The position numbers were made by a program, and so were the translations under genes. A model generated the notes under the pieces. That model worked only from the letters and a program-made list of their open reading frames with translations, did not search any database and was not told the origin of the DNA. From Letharia columbiana (lineage: Eukaryota; Ascomycota; Lecanoromycetes; Lecanorales; Parmeliaceae), in the NCBI RefSeq assembly GCF_014066305.1, contig NW_023501038.1, positions 930,001 through 994,000 on the forward strand: a stretch of DNA of 64,000 bases. The letters are read 5' to 3'. This document shows positions 35,560-46,927 of the stretch, in pieces; position 1 is the first letter of the stretch, and each line of letters starts with the position of its first letter.

Positions 35560-36480
35560 TTAGTAATTCTGGCCTGAATTTCACTGAGTTTGATCCGCTT
35601 CTATTCCTCCGAGATCACGTATGAGCTTGTACTGATTGTCTTTTCTTTGATGTACTCGTTCTTTAGAGATTTCAGATATTCTCTATTGGATTGAGATTAG
35701 GTGATTGAGGGGTGGTTAGAGTCTCGATCAATAATCGTTTTTAGCTGCGTGGCTATGTTTTTTATGTCGGCTTCCTTATCTTCCTTGCTTTTTTATTCCG
35801 TGACTTGAATTACCGTCTTTCTGTAAAATACCACGTCCGTATATGATCCTAGCCAATTTATCGAGTCATAGTAATTCGGAGTTGATGCGCAGTGTAGTAT
35901 TCCATTGTTATACTGTTTTTAGTGGTTTTACGGCGGATCGTAGGCATAGTAGCTTTTTGCCGTACACGCTCCTGATATTCCTTCTCTTTTATTTCGAGGA
36001 CGTCGATGTGGCTTCGAGGTTTTTCTACTGTAATTCGAGGGCGATCGAGCTCTCTGATAGAATCGCAATTTGCTTTGTGGTTCTAAGAAACATCCGCGGA
36101 TATATGAATTGTGGTACCTTGTTTTGGAGGTATGGGTTGCGTATTTTCAGGCTTTTCAGCGGTACCAGCGTCTCGGAAAGTGCGGCCCTGTTGTGTGAAT
36201 CTAACGTCTTAATGCTTTTCATTCTTTATGCAATAAATTGCCAGTAATTCTCTATAGTATTTCCTTATGATCGTGTTCGTAGTCGTCTTTTTCTGTATTG
36301 GGATCGGTACTTGTTTGGCCGGACGTTGCTTGTACATTTGGATTTTTGGTATACTTTGGCGTTTCGTTGAATGGTTCGGGTGGACTGGAATCTCATGATG
36401 TCTGACTTGACGTTCCATTGGTTGATTGCGAATAGGATTTTTACGTCTCGTAAAATATCGTACATAGCTTAGTACTTTAG
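35560..36480 (-). pseudogene. Tc1/mariner-type transposase relic
   Basis: On the minus strand one frame (35705-35670) reads PQSPNLNPIENI followed by stops, which matches the third catalytic block of Tc1/mariner/pogo transposases (SPDLNPIEN). Sequence on both sides can be read as decayed coding sequence with many stops and frame changes. I could not define terminal inverted repeats, so the limits are approximate. It sits between the divergent synthase and flavin monooxygenase genes. Confidence 0.65.
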
Positions 36481-37062
36481 GGCGTCACGCCATTTTCTAA
36501 GCCTTCTGGTATCGGGACCCTTAGTTTTCTATTCTCAACCAGTCTTGCCCGTATTTTGGATTCTTCTCGCGCATATCTTTATCTTTTCCCGATCCCGTAT
36601 TAACGGCTTAAGAATTTGGTTTTTACGTGTGTTCTTGTAGGTTTTGGTTTGGATGTATTTGCTCCTAGTTGCGATATAGAATGTTTACATAGTTTTTGTG
36701 GGAAGCCTAGTGCCGGATTACCTCATATTTTACATCCATTCATTGACCCGATTGGCAACTATTCGACGGCAAGTGAAATACCAATCATCAATCACTGAAG
36801 GATGAGTTAGTGTACATTACTCGGTCCGGTCAAGATCGAAATGGACTCGGCCCAATGCTGCTCAGAACACAGAGTCTGTCGGTGATGCTTCCTGGTGGTT
36901 AGCGACAATTGTTCTGGTCTGACTGAATGGTCTAAAAAGGATCAAGGCACAAGCACTTCTTCCAAATGCATTCGAATTTCTTCAGACAGGTCTACCTAGC
37001 ACTCTGCTCAATCTCTATCCAATCCTCTATTGTCAATCCTTCCTCCACTCACGCCCTTCACA
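36481..37062. promoter_or_regulatory. Upstream region of the flavin-containing monooxygenase
   Basis: The promoter region of the next gene. It contains CGGTCCG at 36822-36828, 235 bp before the start codon, and a CCAAT at 36780-36784. Confidence 0.4.
36822..36828. promoter_or_regulatory. Candidate Zn2Cys6 site CGGTCCG
   Basis: CGG and CCG triplets separated by one base, a geometry that binuclear zinc cluster regulators can bind. The same heptamer occurs twice between EH1 and the FAD monooxygenase and once upstream of EH2. It also occurs in unrelated coding sequence (2436, 61468), so it is only a candidate. Confidence 0.3.
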
Positions 37063-39044
37063 ATGCCCCACGCAACGACGCTGTCAGCGCCGCCTAAGGT
37101 GGTCGATGTCGCTATAATCGGTGCCGGTGAGTGCTCACAGCTTGAATGAGGGATGCCTCAATAATCCCATGCTCATGCGTTTCGCTAGGTTGGTATGGCC
37201 TTGTGGCCGCTCGAACGTACCTGAGACTTGAACCTGATACCAATATTGCGATCATCGAGTCAGCCAACTCTGTCGGCGGAGTATGGAGCAAGGATCGCAT
37301 CTATCCAAATCTGGTAGCTCAGGTCAAGCATGGCCTGTTCAATTACACAGATACTCCAATGCCCAAAGAGGGAGCAACGAAGAACGATCTTGTGACTGGA
37401 TACATGATTCAGGATTACTTGGAGAAGTATGCTCGGGATCATGATCTTCTTCGCCGGATCCAGTTCAATAACTGGGTCGAGAAAGCTGAGCGGTGCCCTC
37501 GTGGATGGCGCCTTCGACTCAAAGGCTCCGGCAATATCATCGAGACTGCGAAGCTAATGGTAGCTACCGGCGTCACATCCATCCCCAACATGCCCGAGTT
37601 TGACATGTCTGAGGCTTCAATACCCTTGACTCACTCCAGAGATCTCGGTGCATCAGTCGAAGATCTCAAGTCGGACGACGTTCAAAGCGCTGTCGTTGTT
37701 GGAGCTGCCAAGTCTGCCTATGACGCCGTCTACCTGCTCCTCTCGATGGGAAAGAAAGTGACGTGGCTCATTCGACCCGATGGCTCCGGACCAATGCCCA
37801 TCCTCCCCACCGAAATGTTTGGCTGCAACAGCATCGCCGTTGGTTCAACTCGTCTGATGTCTTACCTGAGCCCTTCGATTATCAACAGCACGGGCCCTAT
37901 CTGCTCCTTCTTCCAAAGGACTGCGATTGGACGGTGGATCACTGGTGCATTTTGGGACAATACTACCCATATGAGTGAGAAGGACGCCGGTTTCGCGAAA
38001 GGGGATCATATTGCCGCTCTGAAGCCCGAAGTGAAGGAGAAAAGGTACGTCCACGCAATCCCACTTGTCAGAGCGACAACTGACCGGCTCAGTGCCTTCT
38101 GGTGCAATTCCGGACTTGGCATCGTCACCATTCCAGATTTCTGGCCAACGCTTCACGGTGGCGACCTGAAAGTCGTCCGTGACAACATCGATAGCGTCAA
38201 AGGCGACTCATTGCTTCTACAATCCGGAGACGTGCTCCATGCCGATTACATCGTCTCCTGCACCGGATGGGGCGACCACTTCGGCATGTTCGACGCCGAG
38301 CTGAAAACCGAGTTGGGTCTTCCCGCATTCGCAAACACCCTCCCCGGAGGCCGATCGAAGGAAGATATCGCGTGGGAAAAGCACGACGTCGCCGCGACCA
38401 AGACCGTCGACGAACGACTGCCCTTCCTGGCCCAAGGCCCCGAGCTCAAAACCCCAAAGGCCAACGACGCCTCCGCCCAGCGCCGCTGGCGGCTCTACAA
38501 GCGCGCCGTTCCCCTGAACCTGGCGCTGAAGGACGACCGCTCCCTCGTCATCCTCGGCCAGATCCACACGATCCAGACGCCCATGGTGTCGGAGATCCAG
38601 TCCTTCTGGAGCATCCTCTACCTCCTCGGCGAACTCGACCTCCCCGACGAAGCGACCATGACGCGGGAGATTGCCGAGTGGAACGTTTGGACCCGGAAGC
38701 GGTACATCAGCCAAGGCCAGAAGTTCCCGTACTGCATCTTCGATTTCTTGCCGGTATGCTGCTGCTTTTTTTCCTCCCTCCCTCCCTTCCCCCCTTCTTC
38801 TATATACATCCTCCTTCTGTGTGTGTGTGTGTGTGTGGGACTTGTTTCTGACCCGTGGTCGCCGCAGTATCTGGACGGCCTCTGCGAGGACGCGGGCATC
38901 AATCCGCGCCGCAAGGGGAATTTCCTCTCGGAGCTCTTCTCGCCGTATCGCCCGGAGGATTTCCGCGGCTTCGTCGATGAGTATCTCGCCAAGCGGCCGC
39001 CGAGGAAGTCGCTCGATGACGGGTCGTCGGTTGGATCGGGGTGA
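37063..39044 (+). CDS. Flavin-containing monooxygenase (FMO / dimethylaniline monooxygenase type), 601 aa
   Basis: Three exons: 37063-37126, 37189-38753 and 38868-39044. The N-terminal FAD motif GAGWYG spans the first intron (residues 20-25). A second Rossmann motif for NADPH reads VVVGAAKSAYD (about 189-199). Family members use FAD and NADPH to insert oxygen into heteroatoms or, in fungal secondary metabolism, into carbonyl or alkene carbons. It is divergent from the polyketide synthase and probably tailors its product. The second intron (114 nt) holds a (GT)n tract, is a multiple of three and has no in-frame stop, so retained transcripts would encode a 639-aa protein. Splicing at CCG/GTATGC and GCCGCAG is preferred because the insertion is unlike protein sequence (poly-Cys/Phe, then Val/Cys repeats). 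Confidence 0.9.
38819..38837 (+). repeat. (GT)n microsatellite in an intron
   Basis: About 9-10 GT units within the second intron of the flavin monooxygenase gene, preceded by a pyrimidine-rich tract. Confidence 0.9.
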
Positions 39045-39240
39045 GGGTTGCTCGTTGACGGGTGGGGTGGTGGGGCGGGGCAAGGGGGAATGTTGGGGGT
39101 GGGGGTTGGGGGTCGGGGGAGAAAGTTTCCCTGTATGCAGAACTATTATGGGCGGGAGAGTGGATAGTTATCCATTTGATCAACCAGCTTTGCCGGCATT
39201 GGTAGGTTGTGTCTCGCGCTATCGATTCTTCGTCGGGCAA

Positions 39241-39380
39241 ATCACAAAACCATACCCCAAACCATGGGATTCAATTTACAAAACCATACCCCAAACTATG
39301 AAATTCTCACAACTTCATCCCCCGTCTTACAAAATTCATACCCCAAGGACTGACAACTTACAAAATCCCACCCCATTTCC
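39241..39380 (+). repeat. Degenerate tandem repeat with inverted partner
   Basis: Five diverged copies of ACAAAACCATACCCCAAAC-like units (starting near 39244, 39278, 39309, 39329 and 39360). The 13-mer TTACAAAATTCAT here has its reverse complement at about 39482-39494. Two related GGGAA..TTCGCCCAT blocks follow near 39463 and 39523. Probably the remains of a small inverted-repeat transposon. Confidence 0.5.
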
Positions 39381-39559
39381 CATTTTTTTTGGTGAGGGGT
39401 ACGAAACTATAAGACGCGGTTGTGAATCTGTCAGAATCCCATCGTGTGGGTTTATGATTTTGGGAATTCAATTCGCCCATAATGAATTTTGTAAGGATCC
39501 CATCGATCGTTTGGGGTTCTGGGAATGTCATTCGCCCATTCTTCATCACGTGACGTCGG

Positions 39560-39598
39560 CCCTTCCCTTCCCTTCCCTTTCCCTTCCCCTTCCCTTCT
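39560..39598 (+). repeat. (CCCTT)n pyrimidine tract
   Basis: Roughly seven imperfect CCCTT pentamers. Low complexity; it may mark a replication-slippage hotspot. Confidence 0.8.
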
Positions 39599-39920
39599 TT
39601 TCGCTCTCTGTCCCAATTTTTACGGGTCTAGTCCCTGCACCACGGAGGAAGATCTGGATTCTTTTTCGCTGATGCGGTGGCCCGCCCCGGCCTAGGTACC
39701 TGATGCGACAGTGCGTGCGAGACTGTGGGAAATGTGGCCGTGTTCTGTTGTTTTTTCTTCGAAAAAGGATGGATGGTACCAGTGTCATCGCAGTGATGAT
39801 CCATGGACTACTCAGCCTATGGATGAAGGAATGAATCTATCGTATAATCTACAACCTAGCGTCACATCTTGGTTATCACCACATCTCTCTCTCTCTCTCT
39901 CCCCACCTCCAACCCCCCCT

Positions 39921-41126
39921 TCACCCCTCCACCTCGTCGAAGAACTTCCGCAACGCCCGGTTGACCTCCTCCCGCCTCTGCAACTGCACCCAGTGCGCCG
40001 AATCGAGCACCTTGACGCGCAGATCCGCCGCCCAGGGCCTCATGCCCGCCTCCTGCAGCCGCGGCACCGCGACATAATCGTGCGCGCACCCGATGAACAG
40101 GGCCGGTTTCGTGACGTGGCGGTTTCGCAGGGGGATGGCGGCGTCGTCGGCGAGGTTGATGTTGGCGAGCATGGCTTTGTACCAGCTTGGGGTGGGGTTG
40201 GGTCAGTGATGGGTGGTGAAGGTGGGAAGGGGGGGGTGGGGGGACGTACTTGAGCGGAGGGCCGAAGGAACCCCCGTGGCTGGGGGAGAAGAAGCTGGAA
40301 TGGGTTTTGAATTCGGCGGGGGTGATGAAGGGAGGCAGGGGGCTGGTTTTGCCGGCCGTGACCCAGGCGCGCGCGGCGCCGTAGGGGCAGAAGGAGGTTT
40401 TGACTTGCTCGGGGTCCGAGGCGAATTGGAGGGTCAGGAAGGATTCGACCTGGAACGGCGTTGGAAAGGAGGTTTTAGGACTCCGTGGGAAGTGGGTTTC
40501 GGAGGCCCCGGATGAGAGAAATGGTGGGGACTTACGTTGCGGTCCACGAGGTCCACCGTCTTGGGGTCGTTGAAGAATTCCCAGTAGCCGAAGAATGGAT
40601 AGCCGAGTTTTTCTTCGCTGTCGGCGTTGATCTCGTCGACGGAGAATCGACCGCCAGGCGGTGAGTAGGCTATCGCTAGCCAGGTGAACGCGAGGAACCG
40701 ATCAGGGTAGTAGTTCGCGATGCGAGAGAGGAGGAAGGAGCCCCTGATACACGTGAGTACTTGGTTTGGGTTGAACATGGAGGAGTACAATTACCAGTCG
40801 TGCGCAACTGCAAAGCAACTGCCAACTCCAAGCGTTTCGAGGAGAGAAATCACATCTTCCGCCATCTTCTTGAGTCTGTAGGCTTCCAGCTCTGCGGGCT
40901 TGTCGGAGCCGCGGTACCCTAGAAGGTCAGGCACCACAATGCCGTAACCGCGTGCGGAGAAGTGAGCGATCTGATGTCGCCAGAGGTAGCTGGTGCCGGG
41001 GAAGCCATGGAGAAAGAGAATGTAGGGCTTGTTGCCGGTTGGTACTATATGAACGTGACTGTATGTCCTGCCCGAGGGTAAGGTGGTCGAGCTGTGGGCG
41101 TTGAAGTAGACTGTATCGGATGCCAT
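39921..41126 (-). CDS. Epoxide-hydrolase-like alpha/beta hydrolase 1, 334 aa
   Basis: Four exons: 41126-40795, 40743-40536, 40449-40250 and 40185-39921. The oxyanion motif HGFP is at residues 40-43, the nucleophile is Asp110 in AHDWGS, and the catalytic His is near 311 in SAHWVQLQ. Asp in HDWG separates epoxide and haloalkane hydrolases from esterases. The enzyme would open an epoxide to a vicinal diol. Length, HGFP and nucleophile positions, and the first exon (332 nt) are identical to those of the paralogue at 55997-57317. It is divergent from the FAD monooxygenase gene with a 521-bp shared promoter, which suggests paired epoxidation and hydrolysis on the polyketide. Confidence 0.92.
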
Positions 41127-41647
41127 GATTAATGCAGGATACGGTGGAGCAGGTCGTTGAGAAGTAAGAACTGCACCGCGCACAGAGGCATTTATTCTTG
41201 ATGACTTACCATGGTGGGCAGCTTGAGACAGGTGAAAAGGGTAGAACGAACAGCTTTGCTATGGTTGATGGATGAGTAGAGCAACAATGTAGATCCTTGA
41301 GAAACGATCGCCTTCTCGGGCCGGCACTATAGTACCCTAGCACGTCTACGGTCCGATTGCCCTGCATTGCATTAGATACAATATAGCGGACCGGCTGCCC
41401 CCAGGTTTACCCGACAGGATTGTCCGGCTTCGGGGAGACCTAGTTGAACTGGTTCGATCCGCAGCGTATCTTGCCGGCCCTTGTAGTATGACCTTGATAT
41501 TTCGCGCTAGTCTCATGCCGTCTCCAGATTTATTTACCACATTTGTGGATTAGTATTGAACCCCATCATCACTAAAAGTCGTTCAATGTGCTGTGGAGGC
41601 CTTCAGCTGAACTTTACAAAGCATATGACTTACCTCCACTCGCCAAA
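41127..41647. promoter_or_regulatory. Bidirectional promoter of EH1 and the FAD monooxygenase
   Basis: 521 bp between divergent starts. It carries CGGTCCG at 41349-41355 and its reverse complement CGGACCG at 41387-41393, 38 bp apart in opposite orientation. These are candidate binding sites for the cluster Zn2Cys6 regulator. Confidence 0.45.
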
Positions 41648-43263
41648 ATGAGTGAACCAGCAAAGAAGCCTTTCAGAGTCGTGGTGGTCGGCGCTGGGGT
41701 TACTGGCTTAGCAGCATCTCACGGCTTCCAGAAAGCGGGAATCGATCACGTCGTGCTGGAGAAGGGCAGTGATGCTGCTCCCAATCTAGGTACAAGCATC
41801 GCCATCTACCCTCACGGTTCTAGGCTTTTAGAACAGTTCGGCTGCTTGGAAGCCGCAGAAGCTACTACGGCGCCATACAAACGATATGTGAATCGAATGC
41901 CGGATGGGAAGATAGTTGCCGATAACGATTTGTGGAAAGTTGTCCGCGAGAAGTAAGAAATCTTATGCATCCTTATCAGGCTATTGGTTGACGGTGTGCA
42001 TTTAGCCATGGTTATGAGTTCTTACTCATGGAACGCCGAATCTTTCTAGAAGTCCTTTATGATGGCCTTCCGGATAAATCTAGGATTCTTATGAACAAGA
42101 GCGTCAAAAGTGTTCAAGAAGATGAAGAGGGAGTCGAGGTCTTCTGCGATGACGGGACGAGTGAGCGCGGTGATCTTGTTATCGGGTGCGACGGAGTACA
42201 CAGCAAGGTACGTCAGACGATGTGGGAGAACGCAGCCAAGCTCGAGCCTGGTCTTATCACGGCCAGTGAGAAAAAGAGTAAGCCCATCTTTCGAGAATCT
42301 CCATCGAATACTGCGGCTGCTGATGAAAGGCTAAGCTATGACCACGACGTGGAACTGTCTACTCGGCATGGGGCCTGGGGAGCCTGACCTGGGTCATGAG
42401 GTTGGCGCTGTCCACAATGACCGTTACTCCTTCTTGATATCTGCGCAGCCAGACAAGACTTACTGGTTTGTCTTCATGAGAGTTGACAAGCCATACTCTA
42501 CATACAAGAGGCCCAGATACACGGAAAAGGACGCTGAAGCGGCGGCTGCCAGCATGGCCGAACACCCAATCTCAGGGACAAAAGTGTTTGGCGAGCTGTG
42601 GAAAAACCGTTGGAGAAGCGTGTTGGTGGATATAGAGGAAGGAGTCCTGGACCATTGGCATTTCGGCAGAAGCGTTCTCGTGGGTGATGCTGCTCATAAG
42701 GTATTAGATTTGGGGATTCAATGCCGGGACGTGGCTAATGTGGTGAATAGATCACCCCCAACATCGCACTCGGAGGGAATACTGGCATGGAAAGCATTGC
42801 ACTTCTCACGAATCTGCTCAATCGGGAGATGCAAGCTCGTCCAGAGGTCAAGCCATCTAAGGATCGTCTTGACGCTCTTTGCCAGGAATACCAAGAAAAG
42901 CAGATCCCACGGACACGGAAGATTATGAAGTTCGCCAACTTGATCACCCGCGTGCAGGCATGGGATGGGTTTTGGATGAAAATGATGGCTCTTTGGGTTG
43001 TTCCCTTCCAGAGCGAGAAGAAACTGGGTCACGATCTTGCCGAGATCATTAAAGGTGGGGTGAAGTTGGACTTTGTACCGATTGGAGAGTATAAGGAGAA
43101 GAAGATCCTGTGGGATGATGAAGCGCAGCCTGAGAAGATAACATCCGGGGAGAGGGTATGGAGTCTGGTCAAGCAGGCACAAGTGCCGATGTTGGGATTG
43201 TTTGTTGCTTTGTCCTCAGCTCTATGGTTGATGGGCGGGAGGGCACTGCTGGTCGGTCAGTAG
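41648..43263 (+). CDS. FAD-dependent monooxygenase (PaxM / salicylate-hydroxylase-like), 484 aa
   Basis: Four exons: 41648-41952, 42006-42277, 42336-42700 and 42751-43263. The N-terminal FAD motif GAGVTGL is at residues 15-21, the DG motif reads GDLVIGCDGVHSKVR, and the GD motif reads GRSVLVGDAAHKITPN (GD at 309-310), as in group A flavoprotein monooxygenases. The C-terminus ends with a hydrophobic segment (about 463-482), probably a membrane anchor, as in fungal epoxidases of the PaxM group. It likely epoxidises or hydroxylates the polyketide chain. The third exon start (AAG/CT) is the least certain junction, chosen because it restores TTTWNCLLGMG. Confidence 0.9.
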
Positions 43264-44193
43264 ATGATGCCTTGCCACTTGTATGCTTAACGAATCGATG
43301 AACTGGTTGTTAGGATGTCAATTGAGATTAGCATGAGTAGATAGGCTTTTGAACGTGGGTGATGAATAGTGGAGTGGGAGTGTTCCAGGAGTCCTTCCGC
43401 CGCGCCCAAATGTTTACATATGTTGTCCGCCACCGCTAAGCATGTTTCTGATGCGATGTTATCCCGCGGATACAAGGCAACTAAAGGCTCAGATCTCCAT
43501 TGACGAATGGATGATGTCGTCGTACGTCGTAACATCAGCTGAGGATAATGTAGTGTAGAGAGAACATTGGGTGAGATTGCGCCCGAGCCCTAAAGCATCC
43601 TAGAGTGCGGATGCATAAGACGACCTATCTCTTGGGCACCCTTTGTCAGCATTGGTCAGACCACCTATTCAATTTCGCCTAATTTACCTGTAAGTTCGAG
43701 CAGCGAAACGGCAAATTTCAATCTGTTGCTGTAAATCCCGTATGGGGCGGGGGCTTTTATTCCTTAGTGATTGTATCTCCATCCTCCACTGAGACGTACC
43801 TGTAAGTCGTAGCTCCATTACCGTATCATACTTAGCTGTCATTTCGGATGATTAGCGTCAAATACAAACTCCCTTCTGATGTCTCCCTTAGTCCCTGCAT
43901 CAGTCCCCTGCAACCCTCTCGGATGGGACCCCCACATTATACTCGCGGTGGGTATCGCAGGGGTCACCCCGGTGAGAAAAAGGGTCCAAGTCGCTTCTGT
44001 TTGATGTCGAATTCGCAAAAGCGTTGGTGCTTCTCCATGCGCAGTGCTGTTTTCAAGTATTCGGCTTGGCAAAAAGCTTGGCAGTATCTCAAGGGTTTTA
44101 TGTACCTTACGTACCACTACCCGAGCGTACCTTATATTTGCTATGATTGGCTCAGAAACCAATTCAGAGCCAGTACGCCCATTATGTTGATAA
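43264..44193. other. Spacer leading into the AT-rich block
   Basis: 0.9 kb of normal base composition, ending abruptly where the AT-rich retroelement begins. No gene was recognised. Confidence 0.45.
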
Positions 44194-44296
44194 TGTAATA
44201 GACTATATATAATATAAATAAAGATAAAAGATTATATATAAATATTATATAAATAAATCGTATATATAGATAGATAGAATATAAGAAAAGAACTTT
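44194..44296 (+). repeat. Left LTR of the AT-rich element
   Basis: Starts TGTAATAGACTATATATAAT and ends AAGAACTTT. It aligns with 51400-51500 with few gaps. The TG start is TA in the right copy, a G-to-A change as RIP would give. Confidence 0.6.
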
Positions 44297-46604
44297 ATAT
44301 AGTAGATATAAACTTAATATAAATATAAAAAGTTACTTATTAAATTATTAGAGATTTATTTTTTTAATTTACTTTAAAAATTATATTTTAAGTTTTTAAA
44401 TATATTAGTTTTATATATATATTAAATAAATTAATTATTCTAAAATATTATAATTATAAATATATAATTATTATCTATAATTATATAGCTATTCTTAACA
44501 ATTATATTATTTATAATAATTATTATTAATAATTATATTATTTATAATTATATTTATTTATAATTATATAATTATAATTCTTAGCTATATTATAATTAAT
44601 AGTTATAAATTATTAAATTTTTTTTATTTAACTATTAAAAAGATAGAGATAATAAAATAAATAATTAATATTACTTTTTAAAAAATCTTTATAAAGAAAA
44701 TGAGAAAGTAAAGAAATAATATAAACTTTTAATATAGTTTTTTAATTTATTCTTTTAAAATATATAATAATTCTTATATATAATAAGATTATTTTAAAAA
44801 AGTAGATTTAGATTTTATATAATATTAAATTTTTCAATAGCGATCTTTTAATTAATTAAATAATTATATATTTTTAATAATTTTCTATATTATTTAAATA
44901 GCTTCTTATTAAATAATTTAATAAAAATATTTATTATTATTTAGATTATAAATATATAATTTATTATAATTATCTTATTTTTAATTAATTAATAAATATA
45001 ATAATATTAGATATCGATATATTTAATTTTTTAATAATATTTAAAATTCTTTATGGAATTAATAGTCTTTTTATTATTATTAAATAATATCATAAAATCT
45101 TTATTTAATATTTAAAAATAAATTTTTTATAATTATTATATAGTCTATATAATAATTTTATCTTTTTTATTAAGATTATATATTTAGCTTTTATTATAAA
45201 TATAATTATCTCTTATTATTTTCGACTATATTATATATATACTATTTATTTATATAATAAAACGAATTTATAAATAGATTTATAATTCTTTTAATTATTA
45301 TTATATATTAAATTTATAAATTTTTTAAATATTCTTATCTCTTAATAGCGTAGTTCTAGAGATATAATATCTTATATATATTTAAATACTCGATTTACTA
45401 TATTTATATAATAAATAATTAAATTATAATTAATTTAATTAAGCTTTTTATAATAAAGATTAAATTAATTTATATATTTCTCTTTAATTAATCTAATTAA
45501 ATTAATTTATATTTATTAATAAGAGTATAAATAGAAATTGTCTAGTCTATTAAATATTCTTTAAATATCTTTTTAATATATTATACTTATTTAATAATTA
45601 AAATATAAGATTTTTAATTATAATAAATTTAAATATTAAAAATATAATTAATTAAGTCTATTTTAAAAATTTAAATTTTTTATAAATTTAATATTTAATA
45701 TAATTTATAATACTTTATAACTTAATTCTAATAAAAATATTATTTATATAAAATATTTATAATAATTTTTTTTTAATAATATTTAAATAAAGATATAGCT
45801 ATTAATTATAATAATTATAAATTCTATTTTTTTAATAATATATTTAAGTTTCTTATTTTAAATATAAGCTAATTATTTAAGATTATATAATTCTTTTTAA
45901 AAAAGTAATATTTTATCTTTAATATTAATTATTAATAAATAATTTAATAATAAAATTATATAGATTTTTTTATAAAGATTACTATTAAGATAAATATTAT
46001 TAATATTTATTTATTTTATTAAAAAATCTATTATAACATATCTAATAAAAATAAATATAAAAAATTAAAGTATAAAATAAAGATAAAAGTCTTATAAAAA
46101 TTAATATTTTTTATTTATATAAATTTTTTAATAATAAATTTAATTTTAATTTTATTAATAATCTTATCGCTATTATATTTAATCTTAAAAATCTATTTAT
46201 ATATAATTAGATATCTATTAATTAATAAAATAATAAATTTTTAAATTTTTTAATAATTAAAGCGATAATTTTTTTAATAATAATTTATTTTTATTTATAA
46301 ATATTTAATTTATAAATAATTTTTAATAGATAAAGCTTTAATTATAATATTTATAAATTTAATTTAATTTTTTATATTAAAATTATTATAGAATTTATAA
46401 GGATTATAATCTAGCTTTTTAGTATAAGACTATTATATAAAGATAATAATCTAAAATATAAAATATCGCTTAATATAATTAAGAGAATTAGAAATAAATA
46501 TAAATATAATAAATTATTAAATAGTAATCTTAGATACTATTCTTTAATTTATTATTTTTTATTATTTAAAATATTAAAAGTTTTTTTTAACTTTATAAAG
46601 ATTT

Positions 46605-46743
46605 TATTATGAGATGTCTTAGGGATACTCATAGGGCCACTAGCGTAGGCTTGGCACCGCACATATCTGCCTGCAGATCACATAGATAATTAACATCTTT
46701 TCACACACATATATATGAGTTAAATTATAATGATTCCTTAATA
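46605..46743 (+). repeat. Left LTR of the nested element
   Basis: Matches 48281-48421. The conserved core around ACTCATAGGGCCACTAGCGT is identical. Differences are mostly C/T and G/A transitions, including G to A in the terminal TG. Confidence 0.9.
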
Positions 46744-46927
46744 ATTGATAGCAACATCTGGCTCTACTTTATAGGATATCTAGGCGTCATATCAGACGTT
46801 TACGTAAAGCCTATATCAACACTTAATAGTGTGACGCTTTAAGCCGGACCTCCAATATACTCGCGTTATCGAGTACTTTTTGACACCCCGTTCAATCGAT
46901 TCTTTTAATAGACCTATCGATATTATA

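Larger units (their letters stand above)
39045..39920. other. Spacer between convergent cluster genes
   Basis: It lies between the 3' ends of the FMO and EH1 genes. It holds the A/C-rich degenerate repeats at 39241-39380, a (CCCTT)n tract and a (CT)n tract near 39884-39900. No gene. Confidence 0.5.

Noticed and set aside
38217..39083. 288-aa ORF on the minus strand
   Set aside because: It is antisense to the flavin monooxygenase gene, crosses its intron, and has no family-like motif; GC-rich third positions keep it open.
41430..41475. tRNA-like box B (GGTTCGATCC)
   Set aside because: The flanking bases do not form a T-arm stem, and no matching A box or acceptor stem is present.
44300..46600. 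Short ORFs and apparent hairpins in the AT-rich block
   Set aside because: A/T-only sequence generates them by chance; no protein family can be read.
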